Assembly (NCBI GenBank): GCA_025345505.1
Contig: JANVCC010000064.1
Coordinates: 3,609,538-3,673,537, forward strand
Length of the DNA: 64,000 bases
Direction: 5' to 3'
Source of the DNA: Todiramphus chloris collaris
Lineage: Eukaryota; Chordata; Aves; Coraciiformes; Alcedinidae
The position numbers and the translations under genes were made by a program. Of the stretch, positions 25,739 through 36,344 are shown piece after piece. Every line of letters starts with the position of its first letter. The stretch's first letter is position 1. The notes under the pieces were generated by a model. The model had not been told where the DNA came from and made no database searches. It was given only the letters and a program-made list of their open reading frames with translations.

Positions 25739-25745
25739 CACGTGA
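25739..25745 (+). promoter_or_regulatory. E-box CACGTG
   Basis: CACGTGA within the CpG island, the core recognised by USF, MYC/MAX and TFE/MITF factors. It lies 34 bases from the heat-shock element. Confidence 0.4.
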
Positions 25746-25778
25746 TGCCCTCCTCGGGCGTGTCGCATGAAACAGGCG

Positions 25779-25791
25779 GAACGTTCTAGAA
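25779..25791 (+). promoter_or_regulatory. Perfect three-unit heat-shock element
   Basis: GAACGTTCTAGAA fits the HSF1 consensus of alternating inverted units (GAA, two bases, TTC, two bases, GAA) with no mismatch. On the minus strand it reads TTCTAGAACGTTC. Its place inside an unmethylated-type CpG island makes it more credible than an isolated match. If the minus-strand donor at 25939-25940 marks exon 1, the element lies about 150 bases into intron 1. Confidence 0.6.
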
Positions 25792-25911
25792 GGAGAGCGG
25801 CCCAGGGGCCGCACCGTGGGCAGCCGGGCTGTCCCGAGCCTGCCCCGGCCAGCGGTGCGAGGTGCCCCGGGTCCCAGAGAGACCCCTCCTCGAGAAGCCC
25901 GGGGCCGCTGC

Positions 25912-25932
25912 ACTACAGCTCCCCACTGTGCC
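25912..25932 (+). promoter_or_regulatory. ZNF143/SBS-like site
   Basis: ACTACAGCTCCCC followed by ACTGTGCC resembles the ZNF143 promoter motif (ACTACAATTCCCAGNATGC) at the ACTACA and TCCC parts. Such sites usually lie within 100 bases of a CpG-island start site. Confidence 0.35.
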
Positions 25933-25940
25933 TCCCTTAC

Positions 25941-26150
25941 CTTCGCCAGGCAGGGCCCCACGGGTGCCTCCTCTCAGCTCATCCCGGGCAGCCGAGTCCC
26001 CAGTGCTGCAGGAGAGGCTTCAGCACTGCCCCCCTCAGCCATTGTCCCCCCACACCGTGACCCCCCGCTGCGCTGTGTTTCGGTGACGCTGCCTCACAGA
26101 GGCCATTGCCCTCCTGCCAACTCTCTGCTGCAGCGTCTCTGGCAGGAGAT
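25941..26150 (-). other. Candidate untranslated first exon
   Basis: Minus-strand sequence ending in GCCTGGCGAAG|GTAAGG, a strong donor at the edge of the CpG island. Two ATGs in good context (GCAATGG and ACAATGG) open short frames of 23 and 22 codons (MASVRQRHRNTAQRG and MAEGGSAEASPAALG) that stop before the donor, so these would be upstream frames in a leader. The upper boundary is a guess. Confidence 0.35.
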
Positions 26151-29100
26151 GCTCCTGCGGGGCTGGGCACCTGCAACCCTGGTGTCTTCCCAGAAACCCT
26201 CCCGACCCTTCCTATGGGGAGCCTTTTGTGGGAGGCTTCCCCCACAGCTGCTGGTTTTAGCTGCGTTTGCTCAGACGGGGATGGTGTTTTTCAGACGTTG
26301 CCAACAGGCTGGATAACAACAAGCATGAAAATGCGTCTCCTGAAATTGATAAAGCAGATGTCTTCAGAAAGCCTCCAGTATGCAGAAGGGCAACTCGTAT
26401 GAGATGCTGAGCCTTGGCAGTCAGGCCAGCAGCACATCAGTTTGACTGCCAGGAAGTTATGGCAGTAGCAGATCTGCCAGACTGGAACAATCAAAATTAT
26501 TTCCAGCATTATAGCAAATGAAGATTTCACGCCAAACCCTTTATTTCATAGCTGCAGGGTTTGCATCCAATATAGAGGGATGATTTTTTTTTTGCCGGTA
26601 TTATCCAGACTGGTGTTCCCACTGCAGTCTTCCCCTGCTAGGCTGTGTTACACAACCTCACCCAGTGCATTCCCAGAGGCTGTATTTCCCATTTTATATA
26701 CGCCAGGGGCAGTTGCTTTCCCCAGTCTGAAGGGGGAGGGGGAAGAAGAACTGCCATCACATCATGTCAAGTGAGAATGTGCATTGCCTTCACAGTCCTG
26801 TCATAGGCTTCAGCCTTTCCAGCCTCGTTTACTAAGTCTACACCTGATCTAAGGTTATTCACATACACTGAAAAAAAAGCATGACCACAAGCCCTGTACA
26901 AAACTAGGATGCAAGGGAGACACTGCAGGCAAAAGGACCTTGGGAAGAGTCATCCTTAGCATACAGAGATCTTATATAAAAGCTGTAACTGGGCTGGAGA
27001 CCTCCACCAGGACACAGACTGAGTACACAGGAGGTAGTTTGGGTAATTTCCTGAGGACACAGAATTTCCCATCCTAAACTGTCAGGTGGCATCACCACAC
27101 CACATTCAGAAGCTGCCACCCAGAGGTGGCTGTCATTGCACTCAAGCTTCAAGATGCTTCTGCAAATTATTTTGGGATTGCATGTGGGTGACAAGGTCAG
27201 TATAAATCCAAGTTTATTATCACTTCACCCACAAATCCATCCTTTGTTTTCAGGCCACCTGGCCATGTCAGGCTTCACCCACTGTAACCTCTACTTCAGT
27301 CAAGAAAAGCTACCATGTAAAGGACATCTCTTCCCTCAAAACTCACTCCACATTTCAGAGGTGCTCTAGCTGATCTACTGTGCCTAACTCCAGTTTCCCG
27401 GCCAGAGGAGTGGTCCATTCTGCATGCTGGGCTGCAGAAATACGTGCTTTTTCATGCTGACCTTGCAAACCACCCCATTTCAGAGCAAGCTTTTTATGTC
27501 CATCAAGAATATATGCTGCCTTCCAAGCTCAGTCAACATTTTCCAAGTGCAGCTTCATTTGGTAGCCACTTTAAAGGCAGACCAAACGCTACTGAGAACA
27601 CTGATTACTATAAATCCTCTGCTCTCTAGGGATGCCAGCAGGACACCACTGACAACTGGGAAGTCAGATTTCAGGAGTGAGTACCAGGAGCTGGCAGAAC
27701 AAAAAAGGGAAATATTAAAGAACAGAGGCAGCATACCACGTAACAGAAGAGCATGCTGCTATAAATACCAACACACAGCATCATGCAGGCATGTGTCCAT
27801 TCCTGATGAAATAATTGCTTCATGTCTTAACTTAGACTACCTAGACTACCTTCATAAATTAATACCACTGCTCAAGTGGAAGAGTCAAAGCCTTTTAGAA
27901 GTTTCTGCTTTACTTGACACCTTCTGTGCCACTGCTTTCATCCATACATCTCTCTTCAGAGGCCAGCACTGTAGGCACAATCTCTTGGCTGAAGAGTATT
28001 CCAGCACACCTTGGTTTGTAAGCAAGCTGACCACCCTTCCCACAGGTCCTCTGGGAAGATTTAAAAGCTCTAGTGGGAAGCATAATTTTATTCTCTTGTA
28101 AAGGAGCAGAAGCTTTCCCTTTTGAGAAAGGCATTGTCCTCAAAGAGGAACTCCAGAATTGTTTTTCTCTAGCCCTCTGTTTTTCAGCCTGGAGAAGCTG
28201 CTCAGATGTCAAACCACAAGACTCCAGTGAACAGGATGTGGTAGGGCCTTAGCCTCTCTGCAGCGTGCCAGCAATTGCTGCAGTTATTTTAAGCTTTCTG
28301 TAATTGACTTAATTCATATGCAGTATACTCTCTAGGGCAGGAACTATGCGTTCAGTGTTTATACAGCACTCCTTGTCCATGTTTAAGGCTCCTACATGCT
28401 CAGTGATAAGAGGAATACATTTATGTACCCACCTGTTGTACTATCTCTGGCCTGGGGATTAACATGATACCTCAGGAGAGTTAGAGGTGGGATCTGTCAA
28501 GGTATTCTGACAAGAGTAAATCACAAACTCTTTTCAACCACTTACCTTTGAAAGACATTTCTTGAGGTCAAGTGGAAAACTAAAGGTAGCATCCCTCAAA
28601 CAGTACTTCTGTTACAGTGATGCAAAGCCTTTGGCCAACTACCACTCTTATGAAGCTGACATTCTGACCACAAGGATGGTGAGGAAAGTAAATGAGCAAA
28701 CTCAAACAACACTGTTTTGTACAAAACCCCTGCCAATGCTTCTTAAACCACATCTCCTCCCCTGACACCTTGTACCATCAGGGTACTTTCCACATCCCAT
28801 TTTAGACATCTATGCTCCAAGTTCTCAACTGTGCTTCTACCATGCAGAAGAATCCACAATCCTTATACGCCCTCTTAAGCTTTATTATGTAGTCTAGAGC
28901 ATAAAAAACAACATGCCTCTTGAATCCTTATGTTAAGCAATTCAGAAGACATATTTGCATACATTCACTTGCATTAAATTCCTTTCCCTAGTAAAATGTC
29001 TTTTCCCCACCAGCAACACACAGCACATTCAGACTAGCTCTTAATTAGCATTGCCTAATAAGCACCTTCCAGCTTGAATTCGCTTTCCTCTTATGCTAAA

Positions 29101-29390
29101 TAGCAGCTTTCTCAGACTTACACAAAGGACTTTCACCCAAAGCCCAAATGGTTGCATGAAATCTTGTTAATTGTACAAGTCCTGGCTCCTCATTTTGACC
29201 CTTAGGGGATTTTGTGAGCAATCAGTAACAGGAAAAACATGCACAGGTATTTGCAGAGAGCATTGCTAGGACATCGCTGTCACACCTGAGCAGCTGAAGC
29301 AGCCATCTGTTTTCTAGACAAGTTGTTGTCCTAGATTCCTGTTAGCATCCACCCCAAACATGCTTGTTTAGTAAAGAGCCATGCTGGGAG
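26150..29390. other. No supported gene; one long frame of doubtful meaning
   Basis: A plus-strand frame of 225 codons (27424-28101) is the longest in the window but has no clear start context, splice partners or recognisable domain. A minus-strand consensus donor lies at about 28547 (AAG|GTAAGT) with only a 34-base possible exon. A TATATAAAA lies on the minus strand near 26700. Confidence 0.4.
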
Positions 29391-29399
29391 TAGACATAC

Positions 29400-29461
29400 C
29401 TGCAGACCACCCTGCCTTTGCCAGCGTACGTGACCCAGTAATTCGCTTCAGAGTGCAAACC
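29400..29461 (-). CDS. Candidate coding exon, 62 nt
   Basis: The donor is CTGCAG|GTATGT (consensus) and the acceptor TTTTGGTGCCACATGTTAG (fair). In phase 0 it reads GLHSEANYWVTYAGKGRVVC. Entered with one carried base it is also open (VCTLKRITGSRTLAKAGWSA). Three CpG within 30 bases survive in an otherwise CpG-poor area, which can happen in coding exons. No family recognised. Confidence 0.2.
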
Positions 29462-31479
29462 CTAACATGTGGCACCAAAATATTTGTTTCCTGGAGCATT
29501 CACCATGCAAGGAAGAGCACATTTTACATACACGCCACTCCTAACAAGTCTGGAAAGCAGCCACCAGTGCAAATCACTGAAACACCATAGAGCTGTAAGA
29601 GTGATCAGGCACTATTTCCTTTTAATAGAATAACCAAGATGACAAGATACTATTTGCTTTGAAATAAAGCCAAAAATAACTTCCGACACAAGTACCACAT
29701 GCTATTTAATACCAATAAGTACATGCCATCAGGGTATCACTCTTCCACACCACAAATACATCTCACGTAGTACAGTGTCCAAAGCAATATGGAAGAAATC
29801 CAGCAAAAATAATCTCTCCTCAGACTTTATGGGATCTGTTTAAAGCTCTTTATTCAAATGTTAACCTCGGCTAGTCTCGCTTAAGTTCCATTGCCAGATA
29901 AAAATCATGACCTAGAAAAAATTTACTGTGGAAAGCAGCAGAAGAGCATGCTTGTAATTGAAGTACAAGGCAAAAAAAAGATAAAAGCACTAGGGAAAGG
30001 CATTAAGTTTCTTTGGAAGCCTGGGGAGAAACATATTTAGGCTTTAATGTGGTATGACATGAGTAGACTTAATAAGCTGTTAGATCACGATCCAACCTAC
30101 TGCATCCTCTTTCCTAAATTCCAGCAGGAATGAAGCACTAGGCTCCTGTCAAAATAACAGCTAGGAAACGAACCTGAAGCTAAGTGCAATGAGTTTACCA
30201 GGAAAATTTCTTCCATATCTGCTTGTCCTGTGTAGCAACCACTTCATCTTCTGGATCCGCTTATGCAAAGAAATAAGCTTCACCTATGACTCTTTCTTCC
30301 TTCCCCCAGCAAAACCTTGCCTTGCAACCGTTTCTGAACTTTTTCCTTGCCAGAGTGTTTTTAGCAGATTCAGCAGTAACTGAAAATAGAAAGGCTCAGC
30401 AAGGGCTCCATCTACCGGGACACAGGGCAAGCCTCGGGCTCCTGTAGCACTTCACCCCAGCACAGGGATTGAGCAGGTTCTGTGTCTCTGGAAGCTACAG
30501 CATTGATTCTTACATTCAGCGTATTTTAATACAGCTGCAAATCCAAGAGGCAGATACCTGGCTAAGACAAACTAGATGTCCCATCCCCAGGCTCTGAACT
30601 CTACTAAAGCATTTTTCATCTTTCTGTCTGCTGGACTGAAACCATCTGTGCTTCCCACAGCATTTGGGATTGGAAGCCGAGAACAAAAGGGAAGACATCT
30701 CCTGAAGCAAACAAGTGTGGCTTCCAGTCCCTGCTGAGAAGGGCTGAGTTTGAACAGAGGCTTCAGCTCTTCGCTAGAGCAAACATCTCCCAGCCAGCTA
30801 AGCCTCCGTTTTCTCCCTATCTTCACAGCCCCTCAGCATGTGTAGCTTCTATGCTAAGTATGTTTTCCGATGGGCCCCGATCCTTGTCAGGCAGTGCTTA
30901 TTCCGAGAATCAAGATAATCATTCCTAACATGTAAAAACTGTTGGCAGTCTCCCCCAGGAACGCTTGTTATGAAATGGAAACGGAAGGGATGTTTCTGGT
31001 TTGCAGGCAACCCATGAGCTCATTTCACACACGCTCGTTCCTTATGACAGGGCAATCTCATATTTCAATGGCAGCATGAAGTAATAAGCAGGCATTTCTA
31101 TTTTTTTTTCTTCCTCCCAACCCTCCACATTTAAGGGGATTCTTTCTGAGATTGTACAAGCATTTAATTTAAGATGCAATGCTTTAGCTTCTGTTTTCCC
31201 TTTCAGAACTAAGTTCTGCTGTTAAAAAAGGGAAAACCACAGATTTCTAAAGTAAATATCAAAATAATGGTATGTGTACGCCCATTTTTCAGGCCACAAC
31301 ACCTTTTGGTTATCTTCTACAGCAAGAACACAGTTATCACAAAGATTTACAAGTTATTACTGATGTTTTGCAGAACTGCATCAATTCAGCTTGCAAAAAT
31401 TGTGTAAATATGTCAGGCACCCAGGACACAAGAGATTCATTCATCCCTAGTGAGGCATAGCTGGATTCCTAACAAACAA

Positions 31480-31508
31480 AGATAAGGAATAGAGGTGGAA
31501 AGATAAGG
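31480..31508 (+). promoter_or_regulatory. Pair of GATA sites
   Basis: AGATAAGG occurs at 31480-31487 and again at 31501-31508, 21 bases or about two helical turns apart. Possible GATA-factor element; motif only. Confidence 0.2.
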
Positions 31509-32619
31509 TGCTGCTTAGCCTACTGCCAGAGTATTGAGGCTTATCAACGCTAAAGGGCTTTGGGTAGGTGAGGTAGGGAAGTTAGAGGTTACCATGTGTC
31601 AGTGGCTCCACAGCATGGTTGGAGACGTGTTCCAGGACTGGCTGTGAATGACCAGGTTAGTGATACACATGGCTCATAAACCCACGTGGCTCTTAGTTCA
31701 TCCAAGTCTTCTGGCTAAGCCCCCTTTTCTAATCACTTCCCATTGAAAAAAAACCAACAGAGAGGACACGTTGTTCCCTGCACAAATGGGATCCACCAAT
31801 TTTAAGGCACTGCATGCATTAACTCTGACAGAAGACTCATAGCTTTAGCCATAAGACTAAAGACTTCTGCCAGCATAAAAAACATTAGGAGTCTAGCTCC
31901 AACAAGACAGACATTTTATCAAGTTAAAGGATTTTTCAAATCTTTTATTTCTCCAAAAAAATTAAGGAGACAGTGAGGAGAAGGATTCTTCTTTTCCCTC
32001 CCGCAAATGAGTGGAATGAATCTGTGCAGCTGCCCTGTGCTCTGCTATTAGCAGAATTTTCTCTGTCCATCACTGTCACAAGATATCACAGCATGTAATA
32101 ACAACAAGTTTTGTTGATGCTCCAGGCCAAAGAGTCTGAGTGTTCTTTCTACCACCCTTGCCGCTGAAAGCATGCCAGATGTTTTCACTAGGGTGAAGAA
32201 AGGTATATCAATTCTTCACAAATTTTTTTTTTTTTTATTTTAGGACATGAAAACAACACAGAAAAATCAAGTGAACCCATTCTTCAAAGGCATCTCTATA
32301 TTGGTAAGTGAAGGTTGCAGAAAAGCTCCGGATATTAGAAATATTAATAATTTTTATAAGCTATTTCTCATCTCAGTTCGATGCAGGATTTGACTGTACT
32401 AAGCAACCTGTGAGCTAAGCCCTTTGAAACCTTGAATAAAGAAGCAGTGTGGATGAAGTACAAGTTAATAAAATTTCTAGTGAAAGAGCTATTGTCAGCA
32501 CACACGTATCTGATAGAGATGCCCAGAAATTCAAACCACTTTCTGCTTTTAACACTACAAATTAAAATCCACCTAATAGAATGTCTCTTACTCTAGCAGT
32601 GCCATGCTGACAGAGGTTG

Positions 32620-32700
32620 GGGGAAGTGATAGAAGGGCTTGGTGGGCACCTGGTGCCCAGCCAGGGTAAACCCACCATAAGTAACTGGATAGCAATTGAG
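32620..32700. mobile_element. Possible fragment of an old avian endogenous-retrovirus LTR
   Basis: A nested inverted repeat is visible: TGGGCACC pairs with GGTGCCCA, enclosed by TGGTGGG pairing with CCCACCA. The wording (GCCAGGGTAAACCCACCA) resembles terminal sequences of avian ERV LTRs as I remember them. No partner repeat, primer site or coding part is seen, so it would be a worn solo-LTR fossil. The bounds and family are uncertain. Confidence 0.25.
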
Positions 32701-33094
32701 ATACTAGGTGTAAATAGTAATTGTTCACATGAAAACTGTTGCTAGATAAGGCTGTATAATGGGAAGGGGAGTAACCAGGACATAGACAAAAGCCAATCAT
32801 GCCAGCCTTTCCAAAGCACTGGAAGATGCTCTACACCCTCGCTTCCAGCCTCACCCAGCCCCACCGTTTCCCACAGCCCAACATCCTCCCTACCGACCAA
32901 GCCCACTAGGTGGCATCGGGACTAAAAGAATCATAGAAACGCGTTCACAACCCATTAACCAATAACCAAATAACAGAAACCCGAGCTTTGACTGAAGTTA
33001 AGAACCGTGTTTACATGAAACGGTGGGGCTTTTTAAAGGCCAAGTTCTCCCTGAGCCCAACACTGAACGAGAAGCGAAATGTCAGAGACGGTAC

Positions 33095-33411
33095 CTGGTG
33101 TGCATCTGTAGAGCATCTACTGTCAAGCAGCACAGCTCTGAAGGAGGCTCTTCTGTGCTGCTGTAACTCAAGTAACATTCAACCACCCCCTCCGAGGGAC
33201 AGGAGGAGACAGGGAGGCTTGCTGCAGTGTGATTTTTAGTTTTAACAACTACTGTCTGGACTCTAGCTTTAATAACCCTGTGTCTGCCATGCCCCAGAGC
33301 TGCCATCCTGCTGTGCACCTCCTCTCCCGTCCTAATTTTCATAACAATGACATCAACAGAAGTGCTCTCATCAGTTTCATTGGCTTTGACATATGCCTCA
33401 ATATTTAATGA
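33095..33411 (-). CDS. Candidate long coding exon, 317 nt
   Basis: A frame open for 105 codons between an acceptor (GGTCTATTGCAG, fair) and a donor (CACCAG|GTACCG, fair). It reads SLNIEAYVKANETDESTSVD, then VIVMKIRTGEEVHSRMAALG, then a basic stretch (HGRHRVIKARVQTVVVKTKN) and a Ser/Glu-rich end (YLSYSSTEEPPSE). The composition is protein-like (charged, few Cys until the end), but the splice sites are only moderate and frames of about 100 codons occur by chance in 64 kb. The phase does not link to the exon at 36247-36344. Confidence 0.22.
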
Positions 33412-36246
33412 CTGCAATAGACCACTGCCTTCCTTCTCTATGTCCCTTGTTCCATTTCAAGGTACAAGACTGAGGTCTTCCCTATTTTGCTTTCAAATGC
33501 TAAATAAGCTCTGATTTTCTGTTACAACGCTGTGGCCAGCAATTGCTGCGAAGCGTTGCGTTTTTGTTTAGCTCAAAGACACATGCATGCATCTCAGCAA
33601 AAAACATAACAGCATTTTTTCCTTTTGTATCAGTTTAAACACTCCTAAGACTGTCAATACCCACAAAACTATATACCACAGGTATCTAATGGAAAGAAGA
33701 AATGTACCCACTACAAACCACTAAAGAATCAAACTTGGAGGCCTACATTAGACTACAGAATGAAGTACCACGTCTAGTCACAGTAGAAGATCCACAGGTC
33801 AATACACCCCACGCAACCCCCTCAAATCCAGAACACATTCCAACCATGATGATACCACCTTGCATACAACTCACATACTCAAAACCTTCAGGTGATAAAC
33901 GTGGAATGAAGATTTCTTAAAATCAGTCTGAGCACAGGGTGCAAAAGTGGCACCTGCTTAGATGATTTCCTCATCAATACTGCACAAAAGACACAAAACA
34001 GGAAAAAAACCCTATGTATTCCTAATTAATTTTTGTCTTACTGCTAAATAAGTAGGAATAAGAAGTAGTCTTCTTGTATTGCCATCTTCATTGGCTATTG
34101 ACAGCCAGGCTGAACTATTTCTAGTGTTTCCTGCAGAGCGTGAAAGCTGCAAGAATCATGGGTTTCTGCTGCTAAAGATCTTTCTGTTCTTCTCCAAGAT
34201 GATTGTAATCAATGTGACAGAGGAGAATCTGAAACAAGGTGACATTTTCTACTTCACTGTGCAAAACACAAAGTAGTAGGTCGCATTCCCAAACTACCAG
34301 CAATTGCAAGCACCTTACCAACTGAAGGGAAAAATACACAAATACCACTCTGTGCGGAGTGTGTGCACATGCATGCATCACAGGAGCCCTCTGAAAGATG
34401 GTGGATCTTGTCTTTCTGCCAGGGGAAAGATAAACAGCAGGCTCAAAATCATTTCTGATTTCTTAGGCAAGTCTCATTTTTATTCTTCAAACACTAAAAC
34501 CACCAAACACAAAGGTTTCTCTCATCTCCCCGAAAAAGCAAGCAATGAACACCTCCAGCACATTGTTCTCATGTCACTTCCTCTTCATTTTCCAGTTTGG
34601 AAGAGGCTTTTCCCTGAGCTCCTGTGGAAGAGAGTCCCTGGACAGGCCAAACCTCTATTCCAAGGGCAGGAATTATGCCCATTATGAATTGTCAGTCCTG
34701 TAAACACTAATGGGGTAAGAAACATGAAATGATAGTCCTTCCTTTCACTGATGGGCAGCCAAGATTGCAGGAATCCCAAGACAACTGGTCTTCTCCCAAG
34801 AAATTCCTGTCCTTTCTCATCAAGCACTTGGATACATACACTCAGTGAAAGGGAGCTGATGCCAGGACACAGATACACCTGGATAACAGGAGCTTCCAGC
34901 ATTGTTCTCATACCAAATCAAGCAAACAGAGCAAAGAAACCAAATAGACGAGGGCTTTTCCATGTGGCCTAAATTAGAGAGGATTAACTTGTAAAATCTG
35001 GGAATTGTAATTAAAAGAAACAACATAATATTTTTCAGGTGATACTGGGCAGCATAAAATTCATGCCACACTGACAGATGGCTTTCACTGAGATTTTCTA
35101 GTTCATGATCTCTTCAACAACAAAGTTCCAGAAGAGAAAGCAATTTCAGCTCTTGTACCTTTCATGTAACAACCCAGCTCCTTTTTAAGACAAAGGCAGA
35201 GCTGTTTGTTACAGCAACACATCATCACTGCTCTTGCAATTTTATCCTCCGTCTGACTCTACAACTTCAAAATTAACATCCAGTAACCAAGATTCCAACA
35301 GGGAAGCTACAGAGAAACGGAAGCGTTGATAGGCATCTGCTCTGTTAAAGGCACTGATCCTAAGAGCACAGTCTGTGAATTATTCATTTTCCTTTTTACC
35401 ATCAGGCATGGAAAAACTACAGTATCTGTAGCATTATCAGTTACAACTTGCACATTCTCACAAAACATATTTTTCCTTTTAACAGGCTTCCAGTCATTTT
35501 CAGTAGCGTGGAACTTCAGCATTCAGCCATCCAGTGACAGCTCCTGCAAGGTCCACGTAACCATGTCAGAAGCGTGCAGGCCCCAAAGACTCAGAAAGCA
35601 TCACAGAAATCAATTCTTGAGGTGCACATCCACCCTTAAGTTCACATCACAGCACTGGCATCACACTTTTGATCAGCAGTTGAAATATTCAAGGTTATCT
35701 TCTGTCTTCCTTCTCTATTACGTAACTGCTCCAACCCCCTTGCTTCCCTTCAGACATCCAATCATTCCACTGTAGTTAAGTCACATCAAATCTGCTGCCA
35801 AATATTTTTTTCTGAGGAATGGATAAATTCAGAGCTGCAGAGCTGTCTATCTAGAACTTTGAATGAACATCCACTTTCAAGATAGAACATCAGTCAACAG
35901 AATAAGCGATACATGACTTGACCTTGACAGTGCAGTGTCTACAATTTAATAGCCAGTCTCTAATTCTCAAAGATGAAGAATAATTGCTGCACCTTTTGTC
36001 AACCTTCCCACCCCTCAGTGTTCCCTCAAACTCCTGTCCCTCACAGTCTACGGGGGGGAAATTTTTCACATCTCAGTAATGGAAGAGTCTGGGAAGTAAT
36101 AAAGGCTCCTTACAAAGAGAATGTAAAGAACACAAACCAACTGCTGTCATTGACACTGAGTTAATTTCATATACACCTTGGGACGTAGCACCTACTTGAG
36201 ACACTGATGCAGCTGTTGCTCCCCAGTCTCCAACTACTCAACATAC

Positions 36247-36344
36247 CTACTTGAACTCACTGAAGTTGCAGTTGAAGTGAGACAAGGTAAGGGCCAACTC
36301 ACAGGCAACACTTCCATATCAGCAAAGCCTTCACTTAAAAGTGG
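36247..36344 (-). CDS. Candidate coding exon, 98 nt
   Basis: The acceptor is excellent (TTTCCCTGTGGTTTTTGTTC then AG) and the donor good (AAGTAG|GTATGT). In phase 0 it is open throughout (PLLSEGFADMEVLPVSWPLP, then CLTSTATSVSSS) and leaves two bases. An internal CCT|GTGAGT could act as an alternative donor. It accepts the phase-0 exit of the exon at 39723-39785. The Ser/Thr-rich end looks like a linker. No family recognised. Confidence 0.27.

Larger units (their letters stand above)
25455..26100. promoter_or_regulatory. CpG island, probable promoter
   Basis: The core 25621-25860 has about 27 CpG in 240 bases by hand count, with G+C near two thirds and CpG close to expectation, so this is an unmethylated-type island. 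It contains a perfect heat-shock element, a CACGTG E-box and a ZNF143-like site, and on the minus strand a first-exon-type donor (GGCGAAG|GTAAGG at 25939-25940). The base bias of both flanks suggests minus-strand output; a divergent plus-strand start cannot be excluded. The long open frames crossing the island on both strands are a composition effect. Confidence 0.75.

Noticed and set aside
25279-26402. Frames of 90-190 codons on both strands across the CpG island
   Set aside because: Same composition effect; proline, arginine and alanine excess is what CpG-rich non-coding DNA encodes.
27424-28101. Longest open frame in the window (225 codons, plus strand)
   Set aside because: No start context, no splice partners, no domain, and it runs against the inferred direction of transcription. 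Length alone is not decisive in 64 kb.
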